From positions 1 to 35,795 of the forward strand of contig CALIGI010000133.1 of NCBI GenBank assembly GCA_938021205.1: a stretch of 35,795 nucleotides of DNA, read 5' to 3'. A program made the translations under genes and the position numbers. Origin of the DNA: an uncultured Pseudanabaenaceae cyanobacterium. Lineage in GTDB: Bacteria; Cyanobacteriota; Cyanobacteriia; PCC-9006; JAAUQQ01. Under the pieces are notes generated by a model that searched no databases, was not told the DNA's origin, and worked only from the letters and a program-made list of their open reading frames with translations. Shown here piece after piece: positions 24,948 through 33,031 of the stretch (the stretch's first letter is position 1; each line of letters starts with the position of its first letter).

Positions 24948-26747
24948 TCAGCCCAACTCATTGCGGTTGAAACCATATGCAGAGGTAATGCGAATGCTTT
25001 TGCCGTTAATGTAGGCAATTTCGGGGCTGGGAGCGTCTTTGCTTTGGGCATCAACGCGGGCGACAGCTTCGGCAATGCGGAGTTGGGGAGCTTCTAACTT
25101 GAGCGCCATGACGATGCTGGTTTTATTGCCTGCGGCTCCAGCATGAGCAATGCCTCGAAGCCTTCCCCAAACAAGGATGTCTCCATCGGCAATAACGGAG
25201 CTGCCGGGGTTGAGATCCCCCATGATCACAACGGAGCCGGGGTGACGAATTTCGGTGCCAGAGCGGATATTTTTCTGTAAGTAGAGCGGTTCGGCGAGAC
25301 CGATGTTTTGAGGGGAATGGACTTCCTTGCTGAGGAGTTCTGGAAGGTTGTTGGTTTGGTCAGCGCTGTAGCCGGACATTGCTGCGGCTACAGCAGTTTG
25401 GCGACGGCTGGTGATGATGCGGACGAGCTTGAGCTTGAAGCGACCTAGAGCCTCATCGAGTTCTTGGAGTTGGCGAGTATCTAGAAGGCAGTTCTGGCTA
25501 TAGAGATGGACGGGCGTGTTGCTCGCAAAGGTGGTGCCGCCGCTAAGGCGCTGCTGAAGATCCTGCCAGAGTTGGGAGTCAATGAATTCAACGGTGATGT
25601 CGGGGTTGGCACTGGCTTCTTCTTCGGGAAAAATCACTGCAACGTGGTTATCTTCCCGTTTGATCAAAACCTGTTGGGCGCGATCGCCCTCTTCAACGCG
25701 ATCAAAGTCGTTGTCGTCAGATTGAACGCTGTCAGATTGAGTACTGTCGACTTGGGCATCATCCGCTGCCCTGTCATCACCCTCGCCACCCTCGTGGGTC
25801 TCATCCCCCCAGGCGGCTTCAACCTGAGACAGGGACAGCTCTGTTTGAGGAGCTTGGGCTAAGCCTTCAAGCTCAGGGGATGGGGCCATAGATTGGCTCT
25901 CTGCCCCCTGAGTAACCTGAGGCTCCTTAATTGGGGGGGCGGAAGCATCGCTAACTAAAACGGGAACAGTGTCCGTGCCAATGTCGGTAGGAGCCTGACC
26001 TAGCTGGTCCTGTCTTTGGGCTGAGCTGTCTTCCTGGGAGCCGCTCTTGGTGATGGCATCCCAGGATGCATCTGGGTGCATATCTTCAGTTGGGGGAGTT
26101 GAGGTGGATGAAGTCGAGTGGGATGTTTGAGCTGACTCGGGGAGGTGAATCGCGATCGCCTCGCCTGCCAAGGGGCCTTGTTCATCGGTTAAGGCTTGTG
26201 CTGGCAAATGCTCTGAGGAGTCGTCTGCCATGGCAATATCGGTTGTTGGAGTGGCTGGAATTTCGGTTGCCAGGGTCTCAGCAGAAAGATGCTCAGAAAT
26301 CGAGTTTACAACCGCCAAGTTCTCAGTGGACAGGTTTTCAGCAGCCTGATTCTTGGGTGCCTCGGAGAGTTGTGATTGCTCCTGAGATCCCACGGAAGGG
26401 AGCGTTGTGACAACAGCCATAGCCATCCCGGGTGCACCCAAGCCTAGATCTGGAGCATCCTGGGTTTTGGTCGCCAACAGGTTCGTCAGCGTTGGAGCCA
26501 ATTGCTGCTCTATCTCCACGGCAGCTTCCAGAGAAGGGTATTGAGGTGCTGAATCACCGGACGTCGCAGGGGCGTTGGGAGTCAAGGACTTCATCATGGA
26601 GGGCAGAGAAGAGTTGAAAGGTGCATCTGGAGAGCGGGAATTGTCTCCAGGTTCTTGACGGTTGGTCTGACTGCTAGTTTGGCCTGGTTTTACAGGATGA
26701 CCTAATGACTCGAGTGGCTGGGACGCATTGCTATTCTCAAGACCCAT
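24948..26747 (-). CDS. minC: Septum site-determining protein MinC with very long N-terminal extension
   Basis: The conserved MinC part is confined to the last 240 or so of 599 residues. An N-terminal-type domain starts near DITVEFIDSQLWQDLQQRLS (about 383) and runs to about 455. The C-terminal beta-helix domain (about 485-590) shows PLYLQKNIRSGTEIRHPGSV, the GDLNPGSSV and DGDILVWGRLRG motifs, and AYINGKSIRITSAYG. MinC inhibits FtsZ polymerisation and binds MinD through the beta-helix. The first 355 residues are rich in Ser, Gln, Ala, Glu and Thr, with loose repeats such as AENLSTENLAV and SEHLSAETLAT, and are probably disordered. Usual MinC is far shorter. The ATG at 26747 overlaps the stop of the upstream protease gene by 11 bases, so the two may be translated together. 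A later start inside the extension cannot be excluded. Confidence 0.93.
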   Translation of the reverse strand: MGLENSNASQPLESLGHPVKPGQTSSQTNRQEPGDNSRSPDAPFNSSLPSMMKSLTPNAPATSGDSAPQYPSLEAAVEIEQQLAPTLTNLLATKTQDAPDLGLGAPGMAMAVVTTLPSVGSQEQSQLSEAPKNQAAENLSTENLAVVNSISEHLSAETLATEIPATPTTDIAMADDSSEHLPAQALTDEQGPLAGEAIAIHLPESAQTSHSTSSTSTPPTEDMHPDASWDAITKSGSQEDSSAQRQDQLGQAPTDIGTDTVPVLVSDASAPPIKEPQVTQGAESQSMAPSPELEGLAQAPQTELSLSQVEAAWGDETHEGGEGDDRAADDAQVDSTQSDSVQSDDNDFDRVEEGDRAQQVLIKREDNHVAVIFPEEEASANPDITVEFIDSQLWQDLQQRLSGGTTFASNTPVHLYSQNCLLDTRQLQELDEALGRFKLKLVRIITSRRQTAVAAAMSGYSADQTNNLPELLSKEVHSPQNIGLAEPLYLQKNIRSGTEIRHPGSVVIMGDLNPGSSVIADGDILVWGRLRGIAHAGAAGNKTSIVMALKLEAPQLRIAEAVARVDAQSKDAPSPEIAYINGKSIRITSAYGFNRNELG

Positions 26748-27528
26748 GGGCTGTCTCCGAAAGACCTCCCAGACATCCTAGCCGAGTCGGCTGCCCATAG
26801 AGCTTACCCAAGGTGTTGATATCGTTTTGGGAGATGGCCGGTGGGTCCGCAATTTGCCCCGTATAGAGAACATCATCAGGATTTGGGCTATGGCCCCAGA
26901 GTCCCAGGGCATGGCCCAGCTCATGGCGAAGGGTGCCTCGCAGTTGCTGGGGTCCTTGGCGATCGCCCACATACACCGTTTGTTGATGGTGCAGGCAGGC
27001 CTGACCCTGGGCATCGCGGTCACGGATGATACGAAAACGAGTTTCCGCATGGCGAGCGCGGCTGAGCTGTCCGTTTTCCCAACGCAGGGGGGGCTGTTTA
27101 CGCAGGATGACGATGTTGGCCTGGGCCAAATCGTGGGTTATCTCCAGAGGGAAATAGCGGGACCAATCGGCGATCGCGCCCTCAGCCTGTGTCAGCCAAA
27201 CCGCCTGGCGATGAGCCTCAGCAGTACCGGGGTCAGATCGGCTCGGTTCCAGGTAAACCTGGACCGGCCAAGATGACCAGAGCAAATAGCCCTGGGGAGA
27301 GGGCGTAATTTGGTCGAAGTAATCCCCACTTCCTTGAGGTTCTAACACAGCCTCTAGACGGGGTGGAAGGGGATAAGTCCTCTCAACGGTGGAGGTCTCT
27401 GCCCCCCTAGCTGAGGTGATCACCCCTAGGCTAGGGAGCAATAGACTAAGACTCCCCACCAGGGCTAGGCCCAGAAAAAACGACCCGCGACGCTGGGGTC
27501 GGGGGTCGTGAAAGCCTTTTGAAGCCAT
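26737..27528 (-). CDS. Secreted matrixin-like zinc metalloprotease
   Basis: Residue numbers here count from the upstream in-frame start at 27579. The zinc site LRHELGHALGLWGH gives HExxHxxGxxH with H219, E220, H223 and H229, the metzincin pattern. The following HSPNPDDVLYTGQ has Leu where the Met-turn methionine of metzincins is expected. A signal peptide with a twin-basic start (RRGSFFLGLALVGSLSLLLP) and a likely cut after ARGA sends it out of the cytoplasm. The ATG at 27528 (MASKGFHD) suits this better than the earlier in-frame start. Cyanobacteria have such small matrixin-like peptidases of unknown role. It lies between secG and minC, overlapping minC by 11 bases, which suggests co-expression but not a proven role in division. 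Confidence 0.85.
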   Translation of the reverse strand: MASKGFHDPRPQRRGSFFLGLALVGSLSLLLPSLGVITSARGAETSTVERTYPLPPRLEAVLEPQGSGDYFDQITPSPQGYLLWSSWPVQVYLEPSRSDPGTAEAHRQAVWLTQAEGAIADWSRYFPLEITHDLAQANIVILRKQPPLRWENGQLSRARHAETRFRIIRDRDAQGQACLHHQQTVYVGDRQGPQQLRGTLRHELGHALGLWGHSPNPDDVLYTGQIADPPAISQNDINTLGKLYGQPTRLGCLGGLSETAHGS

Positions 27529-27628
27529 GAGCAATTGATCAATGCCAAACGAAGGACGAAGCGAGAGGAAATGCACCATGCTCTAAGCGGGGTGGCGGCT
27601 AATAAAGCCAAGGTCTCGATCCCCTGAC

Positions 27629-27871
27629 TTATTGTCCAGGCGTCCCCAACCAGCCCGCACTCAGAATCGTCGTCAAACCAATAAAAATAATAAACAGCAA
27701 CCAGGCTGCACGATTTAGCGCAGTCTCAGCGCTCTTGCTGCTGTTAAACAGCTGAGCCTGACCACCAATACCGCCAATGCCATCGCCCTTGGGGCTGTGG
27801 AGCAAAATCACAATGACCATTCCCACAGCGGAAACCGTCCAAACAATCCCAAGAATTTCGGTGAGCGCCAT
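27629..27871 (-). CDS. secG: Protein translocase subunit SecG
   Basis: This 80-residue membrane protein is SecG of the SecYEG channel. It has two membrane helices: ALTEILGIVWTVSAVGMVIVILLH near the N-terminus and AAWLLFIIFIGLTTILSAG near the end. The cytoplasmic loop between them has the family motif HSPKGDGIGGIGGQAQLFNSS. The ATG at 27869-27871 was chosen over a TTG three codons upstream. gpmI lies upstream on the same strand, a frequent neighbour in cyanobacteria, and the metalloprotease gene follows after about 100 bases. Confidence 0.95.
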   Translation of the reverse strand: MALTEILGIVWTVSAVGMVIVILLHSPKGDGIGGIGGQAQLFNSSKSAETALNRAAWLLFIIFIGLTTILSAGWLGTPGQ

Positions 27872-27910
27872 ACCTACCAAGGGTTAACTAAAGGCCAGAG
27901 TCAATAAGCA

Positions 27911-27928
27911 TAGCCTACCTACAGGCTA
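27911..27928. terminator. Small hairpin between gpmI and secG
   Basis: TAGCCT at 27911-27916 pairs with AGGCTA at 27923-27928 around a six-base loop. It lies 130 bases after the gpmI stop on the minus strand and has no T-tract. It may be part of the secG leader instead of a terminator. Confidence 0.25.
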
Positions 27929-28057
27929 AATAAAGTATTGGCCCCATCTGTGCTCCGATCTCGAAGGCTAGTCACTGCCTGTCAGACCAAAACATGGCAG
28001 AGAATGATGGGACTCGCAGGGGGACTAAAGCAAATTAGGCCATCCCTAGAAACGACG

Positions 28058-29659
28058 CTAAATCGATAGCTTTACAGGCTGACGCTCCGGTTGAAGCTCA
28101 AACTCTGCCATGGCAATCATGGACTGGCCTGTCATTTCCTTGGGCTGAGGTAGACCTAGGATTTGCAGAATGGTAGGGGCCAGGTCCGCTAAGCGACCTT
28201 CCTGACGCAGATTGACCTGGGCACCATGGCCTGGAATCTGGCGGCCTTCTCCTTCCACTAGAATGAGCGGCACCGCATTGCTGGTGTGAGCGGTCCAGGG
28301 ATTGCCTTCTTCATCGTGCATGTATTCGGCATTGCCATGATCTGCGGTGATGAGCGCTGTACCGCCTGCTTTCGATATTTCACCCAGCAACTTGCCTAGG
28401 CAACCATCAATGGCTTGAATGGCTTCCACAGTGGCTTCCATATTGCCGGTGTGGCCCACCATGTCAGGATTGGCGTAGTTAACCACAATCATGGAATAGA
28501 TGCCCTTGCGCACTGCGCCGGTTACCACACCAGTTAACTCATTAGCGGACATAGCCGGGGCATGGTCGTAGGTGGAGACATGGGGACTTTGCACCATGAC
28601 TTGGTCTTGGCCCGGAAATTGCTTTTCAATCCCACCATCAAAAAAGTAGGTGACGTGGGGATACTTTTCTGTTTCCGCTGCGCGGAACTGGTTGAGTCCA
28701 TGGTTAGAAACGACTTCACCCAGGATGTTCTCATAGGTTTGGGGTTTGAAGGCCACCGTGACGGGGAGGCGCTCGTCATATTGGGTCAGGGTGACTACTT
28801 CCAGATTTTTGACTTGTTTCCGCTCAAAGCCATCAAAGCTGGGGGAGGCGATCGCAGCGGTAATTTGCCTCGCACGGTCGGGGCGAAAGTTGTAGACGAT
28901 GATGCCGTCGCCTGCTTCGATTGCACCGGGAGCTAAGCGGGTTGGCTTAATGAATTCATCGGTAACCTTTTCGTCGTAGGACTGCTGGAGCAGTTCCAGG
29001 GCCGTTTGTCCTGTGCCTGCATCACAGCTAACCATGACGTCATAGGCAGACTGGGTACGATCCCAACGGCGATCGCGGTCCATGGCGAAGTAGCGTCCAG
29101 CCAGGGTGACGATGCGACCCACACCCAGCTTTTCGGTGAAGTCGACCATCTTCTGCAATGGCTCTGCAGCGCTGGAGGGCTTCGTGTCGCGGCCATCGGT
29201 AATGGCATGGATACAAACATCGTCCATGCCTTCGGCCTTGGCCAGGGAAAGTAGGCCAAACAAATGCTCGATGTGGGAATGGACGCCGCCTTCGGAGCAA
29301 AGGCCAATAAGGTGGAGCTTGCCGTTGCGATCCCTCACCTTATGGCAAAGGTCAACCAAAGCTTGATTACTTAGCAGAGATTTATCTTCCACAGCATCGG
29401 AAATACGCACCAACTCCTGGGACACAATCCGACCAGCCCCAATGTTGAGGTGCCCAACTTCAGAATTGCCCATTTGCCCGACTGGCAGGCCCACATCTTT
29501 GCCTGAGGCCTGAATTAAACTGTGGGGGTAGGTCTCCCAAAGACTATCCATTATCGGCGTCTTTGCAGCCGTAATCGCATTGCCATGGGCTTCGGGGCGA
29601 TAACCCCAGCCATCTAAAATCACCAGCACTACAGGAGAAATAGCGGCGTTCGGTGCCAT
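28058..29659 (-). CDS. gpmI: 2,3-bisphosphoglycerate-independent phosphoglycerate mutase
   Basis: This 533-residue enzyme interconverts 3- and 2-phosphoglycerate in glycolysis and carbon metabolism without a bisphosphoglycerate cofactor. It uses two manganese ions and an active-site serine. Metal and catalytic motifs are in place: LVILDGWGY with D16, QMGNSEVGHLNIGAGR with the serine S66, HAITDGRDTKP, and the late TADHGNAEYM and TAHTSNAVPLILV. The length is typical. The ATG at 29657-29659 starts directly before the family N-terminus. In cyanobacteria this enzyme controls how much fixed carbon leaves the Calvin cycle and is known to be inhibited by the small protein PirC. No pirC is recognised here. 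Confidence 0.98.
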   Translation of the reverse strand: MAPNAAISPVVLVILDGWGYRPEAHGNAITAAKTPIMDSLWETYPHSLIQASGKDVGLPVGQMGNSEVGHLNIGAGRIVSQELVRISDAVEDKSLLSNQALVDLCHKVRDRNGKLHLIGLCSEGGVHSHIEHLFGLLSLAKAEGMDDVCIHAITDGRDTKPSSAAEPLQKMVDFTEKLGVGRIVTLAGRYFAMDRDRRWDRTQSAYDVMVSCDAGTGQTALELLQQSYDEKVTDEFIKPTRLAPGAIEAGDGIIVYNFRPDRARQITAAIASPSFDGFERKQVKNLEVVTLTQYDERLPVTVAFKPQTYENILGEVVSNHGLNQFRAAETEKYPHVTYFFDGGIEKQFPGQDQVMVQSPHVSTYDHAPAMSANELTGVVTGAVRKGIYSMIVVNYANPDMVGHTGNMEATVEAIQAIDGCLGKLLGEISKAGGTALITADHGNAEYMHDEEGNPWTAHTSNAVPLILVEGEGRQIPGHGAQVNLRQEGRLADLAPTILQILGLPQPKEMTGQSMIAMAEFELQPERQPVKLSI

Positions 29660-30041
29660 AGATCTAATTTTTTCTAGCTAACTGCTTCATCTAGCCCTGC
29701 GCTCGAAAGCCCTTGGCTGCGGCAATCATAGCATTGTCGCTGGAGCTTCTTTGGGGATCGTACTCCCCTAGGGAGGCGAGACCTGGCCGATTTTCCCTTT
29801 TAAGGTTAAGGGGATACATTTGGCGAAAAGCAGTGAAAGTCAATCGCGCTATGAATCGGAGCCTGGACTCTTAAGCTAGAGATAATGGAGGTTTTGACCT
29901 TCTCAACAAATTTGATTGAACTATTAAGAAATAGTTATTGATTGGGAGCTCTGAACTATTTTGTGCGGTCTGGGAGCAACCTTAAACCCGAAGGGATCGC
30001 TTCCTAGAGATGCTCCCAGGCCTAAGCTCGGGATTGGAGAA
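29660..30041. promoter_or_regulatory. Region upstream of gpmI with a candidate structured element
   Basis: The stretch from 29660 contains the gpmI promoter region, but no sure promoter was found. AACTATT-AAGA-AATAGTT forms a 7-bp hairpin at 29919-29936. A 9-bp stem, CTGGGAGCA at 29970-29978 with TGCTCCCAG at 30011-30019, encloses a short CCC-GAA-GGG hairpin. On the minus strand it lies just after the membrane-protein gene and could be its terminator or a small structured RNA. No gene is seen. Confidence 0.5.
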
Positions 30042-30761
30042 TTAGACGGAGTTGCTTTTGGGAGACTGCTCTTGAATTTTGGGAAATTTAGGACGAAAGC
30101 AGAGATAAATCGCTGCTCCGACGATGGGGAATGCGACTGTTGCCCAGGCCCAGTGGGGCGAAGCAATGCCATGACGCCGAGAATCATCTTGAGCGAGGGT
30201 CGGAAACAATAGCGTCAGAGCGCAGAAGTCTAGGCTCATGACATGGATGAAGCGGCTGTTCTGCCACTGGGCCGAAAAGTTGGCCCAGTCTCCCCGGATA
30301 AAGGCATAGCCAAGCCAGATTATTGCGTTGGCGAGCAGGAAGATGCCGAAAAGGCGGCTGGAGACGATCGCGAGCAAGCGAGAGGGCTGCTCTAGATGGA
30401 GCGTTGGGGCTGGCGATCGTAAGGCCAAATAAGGCAGCAGCACAAAAGCCCCCAAGCCAAAACTGCCCGCCACAAAGGGCCAAGCTTTGGGTGAGGCGGG
30501 GCTCGCCTCTATCGTTCCCTCTGCGGTATTCGGTTGGCAATGGCCATCTGCTAAAGCAACCGCCGCATAGATCATGGGCCAGATACCCATGAGATTGAAA
30601 AGCGCCACAATGGCAGGATTGAGCTGTCCCCACTGCCCCGTAGACAACGCCATGATTTGATCCAGGGTCTTAGGGTCATTAGGAGGTGCCAGCCAAAAAG
30701 CATAGGCGCTAAAGCCCAGCCAAATGCCACCAAACACCAGTTTTCGTTGCACAGAATTCAT
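30042..30761 (-). CDS. Conserved polytopic membrane protein (function unknown)
   Basis: This 239-residue protein has about six hydrophobic segments: LVFGGIWLGFSAYAFWLA, ALFNLMGIWPMIYAAVALA, AWPFVAGSFGLGAFVLLPYLAL, LFGIFLLANAIIWLGYAFI, FIHVMSLDFCALTLLFP and WATVAFPIVGAAIYLCFRP. It is probably in the plasma or thylakoid membrane. It looks like one of the conserved cyanobacterial/plastid membrane proteins near the DUF2834 group, but I cannot name a function. I chose the ATG at 30761 (MNSVQRKLVF) over the GTG four codons upstream. It follows the YciI-like gene on the same strand after about 150 bases. Confidence 0.75.
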   Translation of the reverse strand: MNSVQRKLVFGGIWLGFSAYAFWLAPPNDPKTLDQIMALSTGQWGQLNPAIVALFNLMGIWPMIYAAVALADGHCQPNTAEGTIEASPASPKAWPFVAGSFGLGAFVLLPYLALRSPAPTLHLEQPSRLLAIVSSRLFGIFLLANAIIWLGYAFIRGDWANFSAQWQNSRFIHVMSLDFCALTLLFPTLAQDDSRRHGIASPHWAWATVAFPIVGAAIYLCFRPKFPKIQEQSPKSNSV

Positions 30762-30884
30762 TACCCAGCCCACCTGTCACGTTGCTTTGTCATAGAACCC
30801 GTAGGGTGGGTTTCACCATCTGAACGATAGATCTCTCCGTCCATCGAACGCAGCAACCTACCACAACCCAAGCATTTGCCTAAT

Positions 30885-30929
30885 CTAAAACGCCTGACTC
30901 TAAAACGCCTGAATCTAAAACGCCTGAAT
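30885..30929 (-). repeat. Three tandem 15-base units containing a stop codon
   Basis: The unit CTAAAACGCCTGAAT occurs at 30885-30899 (last bases ACT instead of AAT), 30900-30914 and 30915-30929. On the minus strand each unit reads ATT CAG GCG TTT TAG (the last one AGT CAG). The first unit in reading order is the real end of the YciI-like gene (IQAF and stop). The next two repeat that end in the same frame, giving three in-frame TAG codons five codons apart. Confidence 0.9.
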
Positions 30930-31184
30930 CCATTCCCGGATTTCATAACTGGTCCAAATCCCGTTCTTCCAATAGGGATCACCCTCAACTAAGCCACGCA
31001 CTGTAGCTTCATCCTCAGCTTCGTAAATCCCAAACACTCGCTCAGAATCTTTCGTCGGGCCGAGAGTCACAAGAACACCTGATTCCTTTTGCTGAGTTAA
31101 ACCAGCCAGGTGAGCCTCCCGAAAAGGAGCCCGCTTTTCGAGTACGTTTTCGCAGTAGGTGCCCCAAAGAACGTATTTAGCCAT
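30915..31184 (-). CDS. YciI-family protein
   Basis: This 89-residue protein has the single ferredoxin-like alpha-beta fold of the YciI/DGPF family. MAKYVLWGTYCENVLEKRAPFREAHL begins with the strand and helix that carry the conserved RAPFREAHL segment. Strands VLVTLGPTKD and RVFGIYEAED and the late GDPYWKNGIWTSYEIREW follow. Proteins of this family form dimeric barrels; some are enzymes, most have no known role. I chose the ATG at 31184, not the longer frame to 31289, because the extra 35 residues are translated from a repeat (31233-31292). The gene lies behind trpA on the same strand. Its 3' end is triplicated in tandem. Confidence 0.88.
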   Translation of the reverse strand: MAKYVLWGTYCENVLEKRAPFREAHLAGLTQQKESGVLVTLGPTKDSERVFGIYEAEDEATVRGLVEGDPYWKNGIWTSYEIREWIQAF

Positions 31185-31232
31185 GGTGTTAATGAATGAT
31201 GTGTAACGAAGATGATGGATTTCTACCGTAGA

Positions 31233-31292
31233 GACATGGCGATGCCATGTCCGGCAAAGCATATGCCAGAACGGACATGGCGATGCCATGTC
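31233..31292. repeat. Two copies of a GACATGGC palindrome
   Basis: GACATGGC-GAT-GCCATGTC occurs at 31233-31251 and again, identical, at 31274-31292, with 22 bases between. Each is an 8-bp hairpin. Similar ACATGGCNATGCCATGT palindromes are common in cyanobacterial intergenic DNA. Here they lie between trpA and the YciI-like gene. The trpA stop (31311) lies 18 bases beyond the second copy. Confidence 0.85.
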
Positions 31293-31310
31293 ACCGGGGT
31301 TGGTAGATTT

Positions 31311-32105
31311 CTACGCAATCGCGGTCTTCAAGCTGCTGCAAAGCTCAGCCACGTTGTTCACAGCGGCTTCGGGGTCGCCATCGGCCAAGCGCTTGACGAA
31401 GGCACTACCAACAATCACGCCATCGGCACCCCAGTTTTTTACCTGCTGAGCCTGCTCGGGTTGAGCAATACCAAAACCCACGGCAATGGGCTTATCTGTG
31501 ACGCTGCGAATTTGGGCCAGTAGCTCTTCAACACGGCCTTGCACGGCCTCACGCATGCCCGTGACGCCCGTAACGCTGACCAGGTAGATGAAACCCTGGG
31601 ACTGCTTGGCGATCGCCTCAATACGCTCCGCAGAACTCGTTGGTGCCACCAAAAGAATAAGGTCAATGTCTCGGGCTGCGGTTGCTGAAAGCAACTTACC
31701 CGCTTCCTCTAGGGGGAGGTCAGGAACGACTAGGCCCTGAACCCCTGCATCCGCAGCTTGATCGAGGAAGGTTTCTACCCCCCGATTGAGGATGGGGTTG
31801 TAATAGGTAAACAAAATAATTGAAGCATTGAGCTGGGGGCTCAGTCGCTTGACCATGCCCAGCACATCATCCAGGCGAGTGCCTCGCTTCACGGCCCTAG
31901 TCGCGGCGGCTTGAATGACGGGGCCATCTGCCAAAGGGTCAGCGTAGGGAACGCCTAGCTCAATTAGGTCGGCACCGTTTTGATCCAAAGCCAGGAGCGC
32001 CTTCTCTGTGGTGGCAAGATCTGGATCACCTGCAGTGATGAAGGGCATTAGGGCGCAGGCTTGGCGCGATCGCAATTGGGCAAAACGCTCAGCAATGGGG
32101 GTCAT
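31311..32105 (-). CDS. trpA: Tryptophan synthase alpha chain
   Basis: This TIM-barrel enzyme (264 residues from the ATG) splits indole-3-glycerol phosphate and hands the indole to the beta chain. Counting from the upstream TTG frame, [19 protein letters not shown] carries the catalytic acids E56 and D67, at the family's spacing of eleven. The start [12 protein letters not shown], the [12 protein letters not shown] segment, and [25 protein letters not shown] and [10 protein letters not shown] are all characteristic. The TTG at 32126 is an unlikely start compared with the ATG at 32105. trpB is not in the window, so the genes are scattered, as usual in cyanobacteria. It follows ndhL and the DUF3007 gene on the same strand. 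Confidence 0.97.
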   Translation of the reverse strand: MTPIAERFAQLRSRQACALMPFITAGDPDLATTEKALLALDQNGADLIELGVPYADPLADGPVIQAAATRAVKRGTRLDDVLGMVKRLSPQLNASIILFTYYNPILNRGVETFLDQAADAGVQGLVVPDLPLEEAGKLLSATAARDIDLILLVAPTSSAERIEAIAKQSQGFIYLVSVTGVTGMREAVQGRVEELLAQIRSVTDKPIAVGFGIAQPEQAQQVKNWGADGVIVGSAFVKRLADGDPEAAVNNVAELCSSLKTAIA

Positions 32106-32233
32106 GGGGGAGGAAATGTTAAGCAATCAGAATCAAATCAGCCCCCATTCTAGGGCGTAGCCTGCGTGGTTTGAGGCTGTTGTTAGAGTCAAGAGTTTCA
32201 GGCATCCAATCTTGTTGCACTGCTAACGCTTAC

Positions 32234-32563
32234 CTAACTTTCTGCCGTCTCTTGGGCTGCCCGCTCCGCTTCAACTTCTGCCTGGAGCTCGGCCAGCTCT
32301 TCGGGAGACATTTCATCCAGACGTTTTTGTAATACAGCGTCTTCGTAGTCCACAAGCTGCTGGTTATAGGTCATGGTTTGGGTGAAGGCGCGGAATAGGT
32401 AGCTGAAGACCCAAGCCATGACCCCCACTCCCACCAACACCACCTGGGACCAAATGCCAGCCTGGGTGGAATCCATGCCCACGCCAAACAGCAAAATGGC
32501 ATAGGCTAGCCCACCCACGCCAAATACAGCTGCACTAAATAACAGGACATCCAGTCTGCGCAT
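32234..32563 (-). CDS. DUF3007 membrane protein
   Basis: This 109-residue protein is a member of DUF3007, conserved in cyanobacteria and plant plastids. It has two membrane helices (LLFSAAVFGVGGLAYAILLFGVG and WSQVVLVGVGVMAWVFSYLF) and a charged tail with TYNQQLVDYEDAVLQKRLDEM and SPEELAELQAEVEAE, a probable coiled coil. It lies between ndhL and trpA, an order I know from other cyanobacteria. The function is not established. Its steady place beside ndhL suggests a thylakoid or NDH-related role, which is inference. The ATG at 32561-32563 is the only reasonable start. Confidence 0.9.
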   Translation of the reverse strand: MRRLDVLLFSAAVFGVGGLAYAILLFGVGMDSTQAGIWSQVVLVGVGVMAWVFSYLFRAFTQTMTYNQQLVDYEDAVLQKRLDEMSPEELAELQAEVEAERAAQETAES

Positions 32564-32612
32564 GTCGATGCTCTATATCCTTGCAAATTTCTGATAGCTG
32601 TGACCCCAAGTT

Positions 32613-32840
32613 TTAGTCTTCGATCACCCGAGGTTGCGGACGCAGGTTAATGACCGGGGCAAGAAGCAACATGCCGGGGACGAACAGGAAGACCAAGAAA
32701 TACATCAGCAGGCGCTCAATGGAGCTGGCTTTGTCCCAGCGCTTACCGAGGTAAAAGTAAACGCCCGCAGGAAACACTAGCAGGAAGGCCACTGCCAAGG
32801 TCAGGTACATGAGGGCAACGATCATCGATGTCGTCAGCAT
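32613..32840 (-). CDS. ndhL: NAD(P)H-quinone oxidoreductase subunit L
   Basis: This 75-residue protein is NdhL, a small subunit of the cyanobacterial/plastid NDH-1 complex in the thylakoid membrane, which takes part in cyclic electron flow, respiration and CO2 uptake. Family marks are [24 protein letters not shown], the [18 protein letters not shown] helix and the ending [11 protein letters not shown]. Two strong membrane helices are visible. The frame extends 29 codons further upstream to 32927, but that part is not like NdhL. The ATG at 32838-32840 gives the usual size. It heads a same-strand row with the DUF3007 and trpA genes. Confidence 0.95.
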   Translation of the reverse strand: MLTTSMIVALMYLTLAVAFLLVFPAGVYFYLGKRWDKASSIERLLMYFLVFLFVPGMLLLAPVINLRPQPRVIED

Positions 32841-33031
32841 GGATGGGCTCTTCGTGAAAGGGATGGGAGTGAGGCAAATCTGTCCCCAATCGGGACGCGA
32901 TCGCCTGACCCATCTTAACCCTGCCATTAGGAGTTATTAAGCCGCGTTGCAAGAAAGACCAAGACTGTGATGAAATACCAATACGAAATTGCGCTACAAA
33001 CTGGCTTATTGTTAGGTTTGGACGCTATCTC

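Noticed and set aside
31185..31289. 35-codon upstream extension of the YciI-like gene
   Set aside because: The extra residues are translated from the palindromic repeat, and the family start is MAKYVLWG.
32841..32927. 29-codon upstream extension of ndhL
   Set aside because: NdhL is normally about 70-80 residues and begins at the internal ATG.
32989..33017. TTGCGC-17-TTAGGT as a promoter for trnL
   Set aside because: The spacing is right but the -10 is far from TATAAT; too weak to call.
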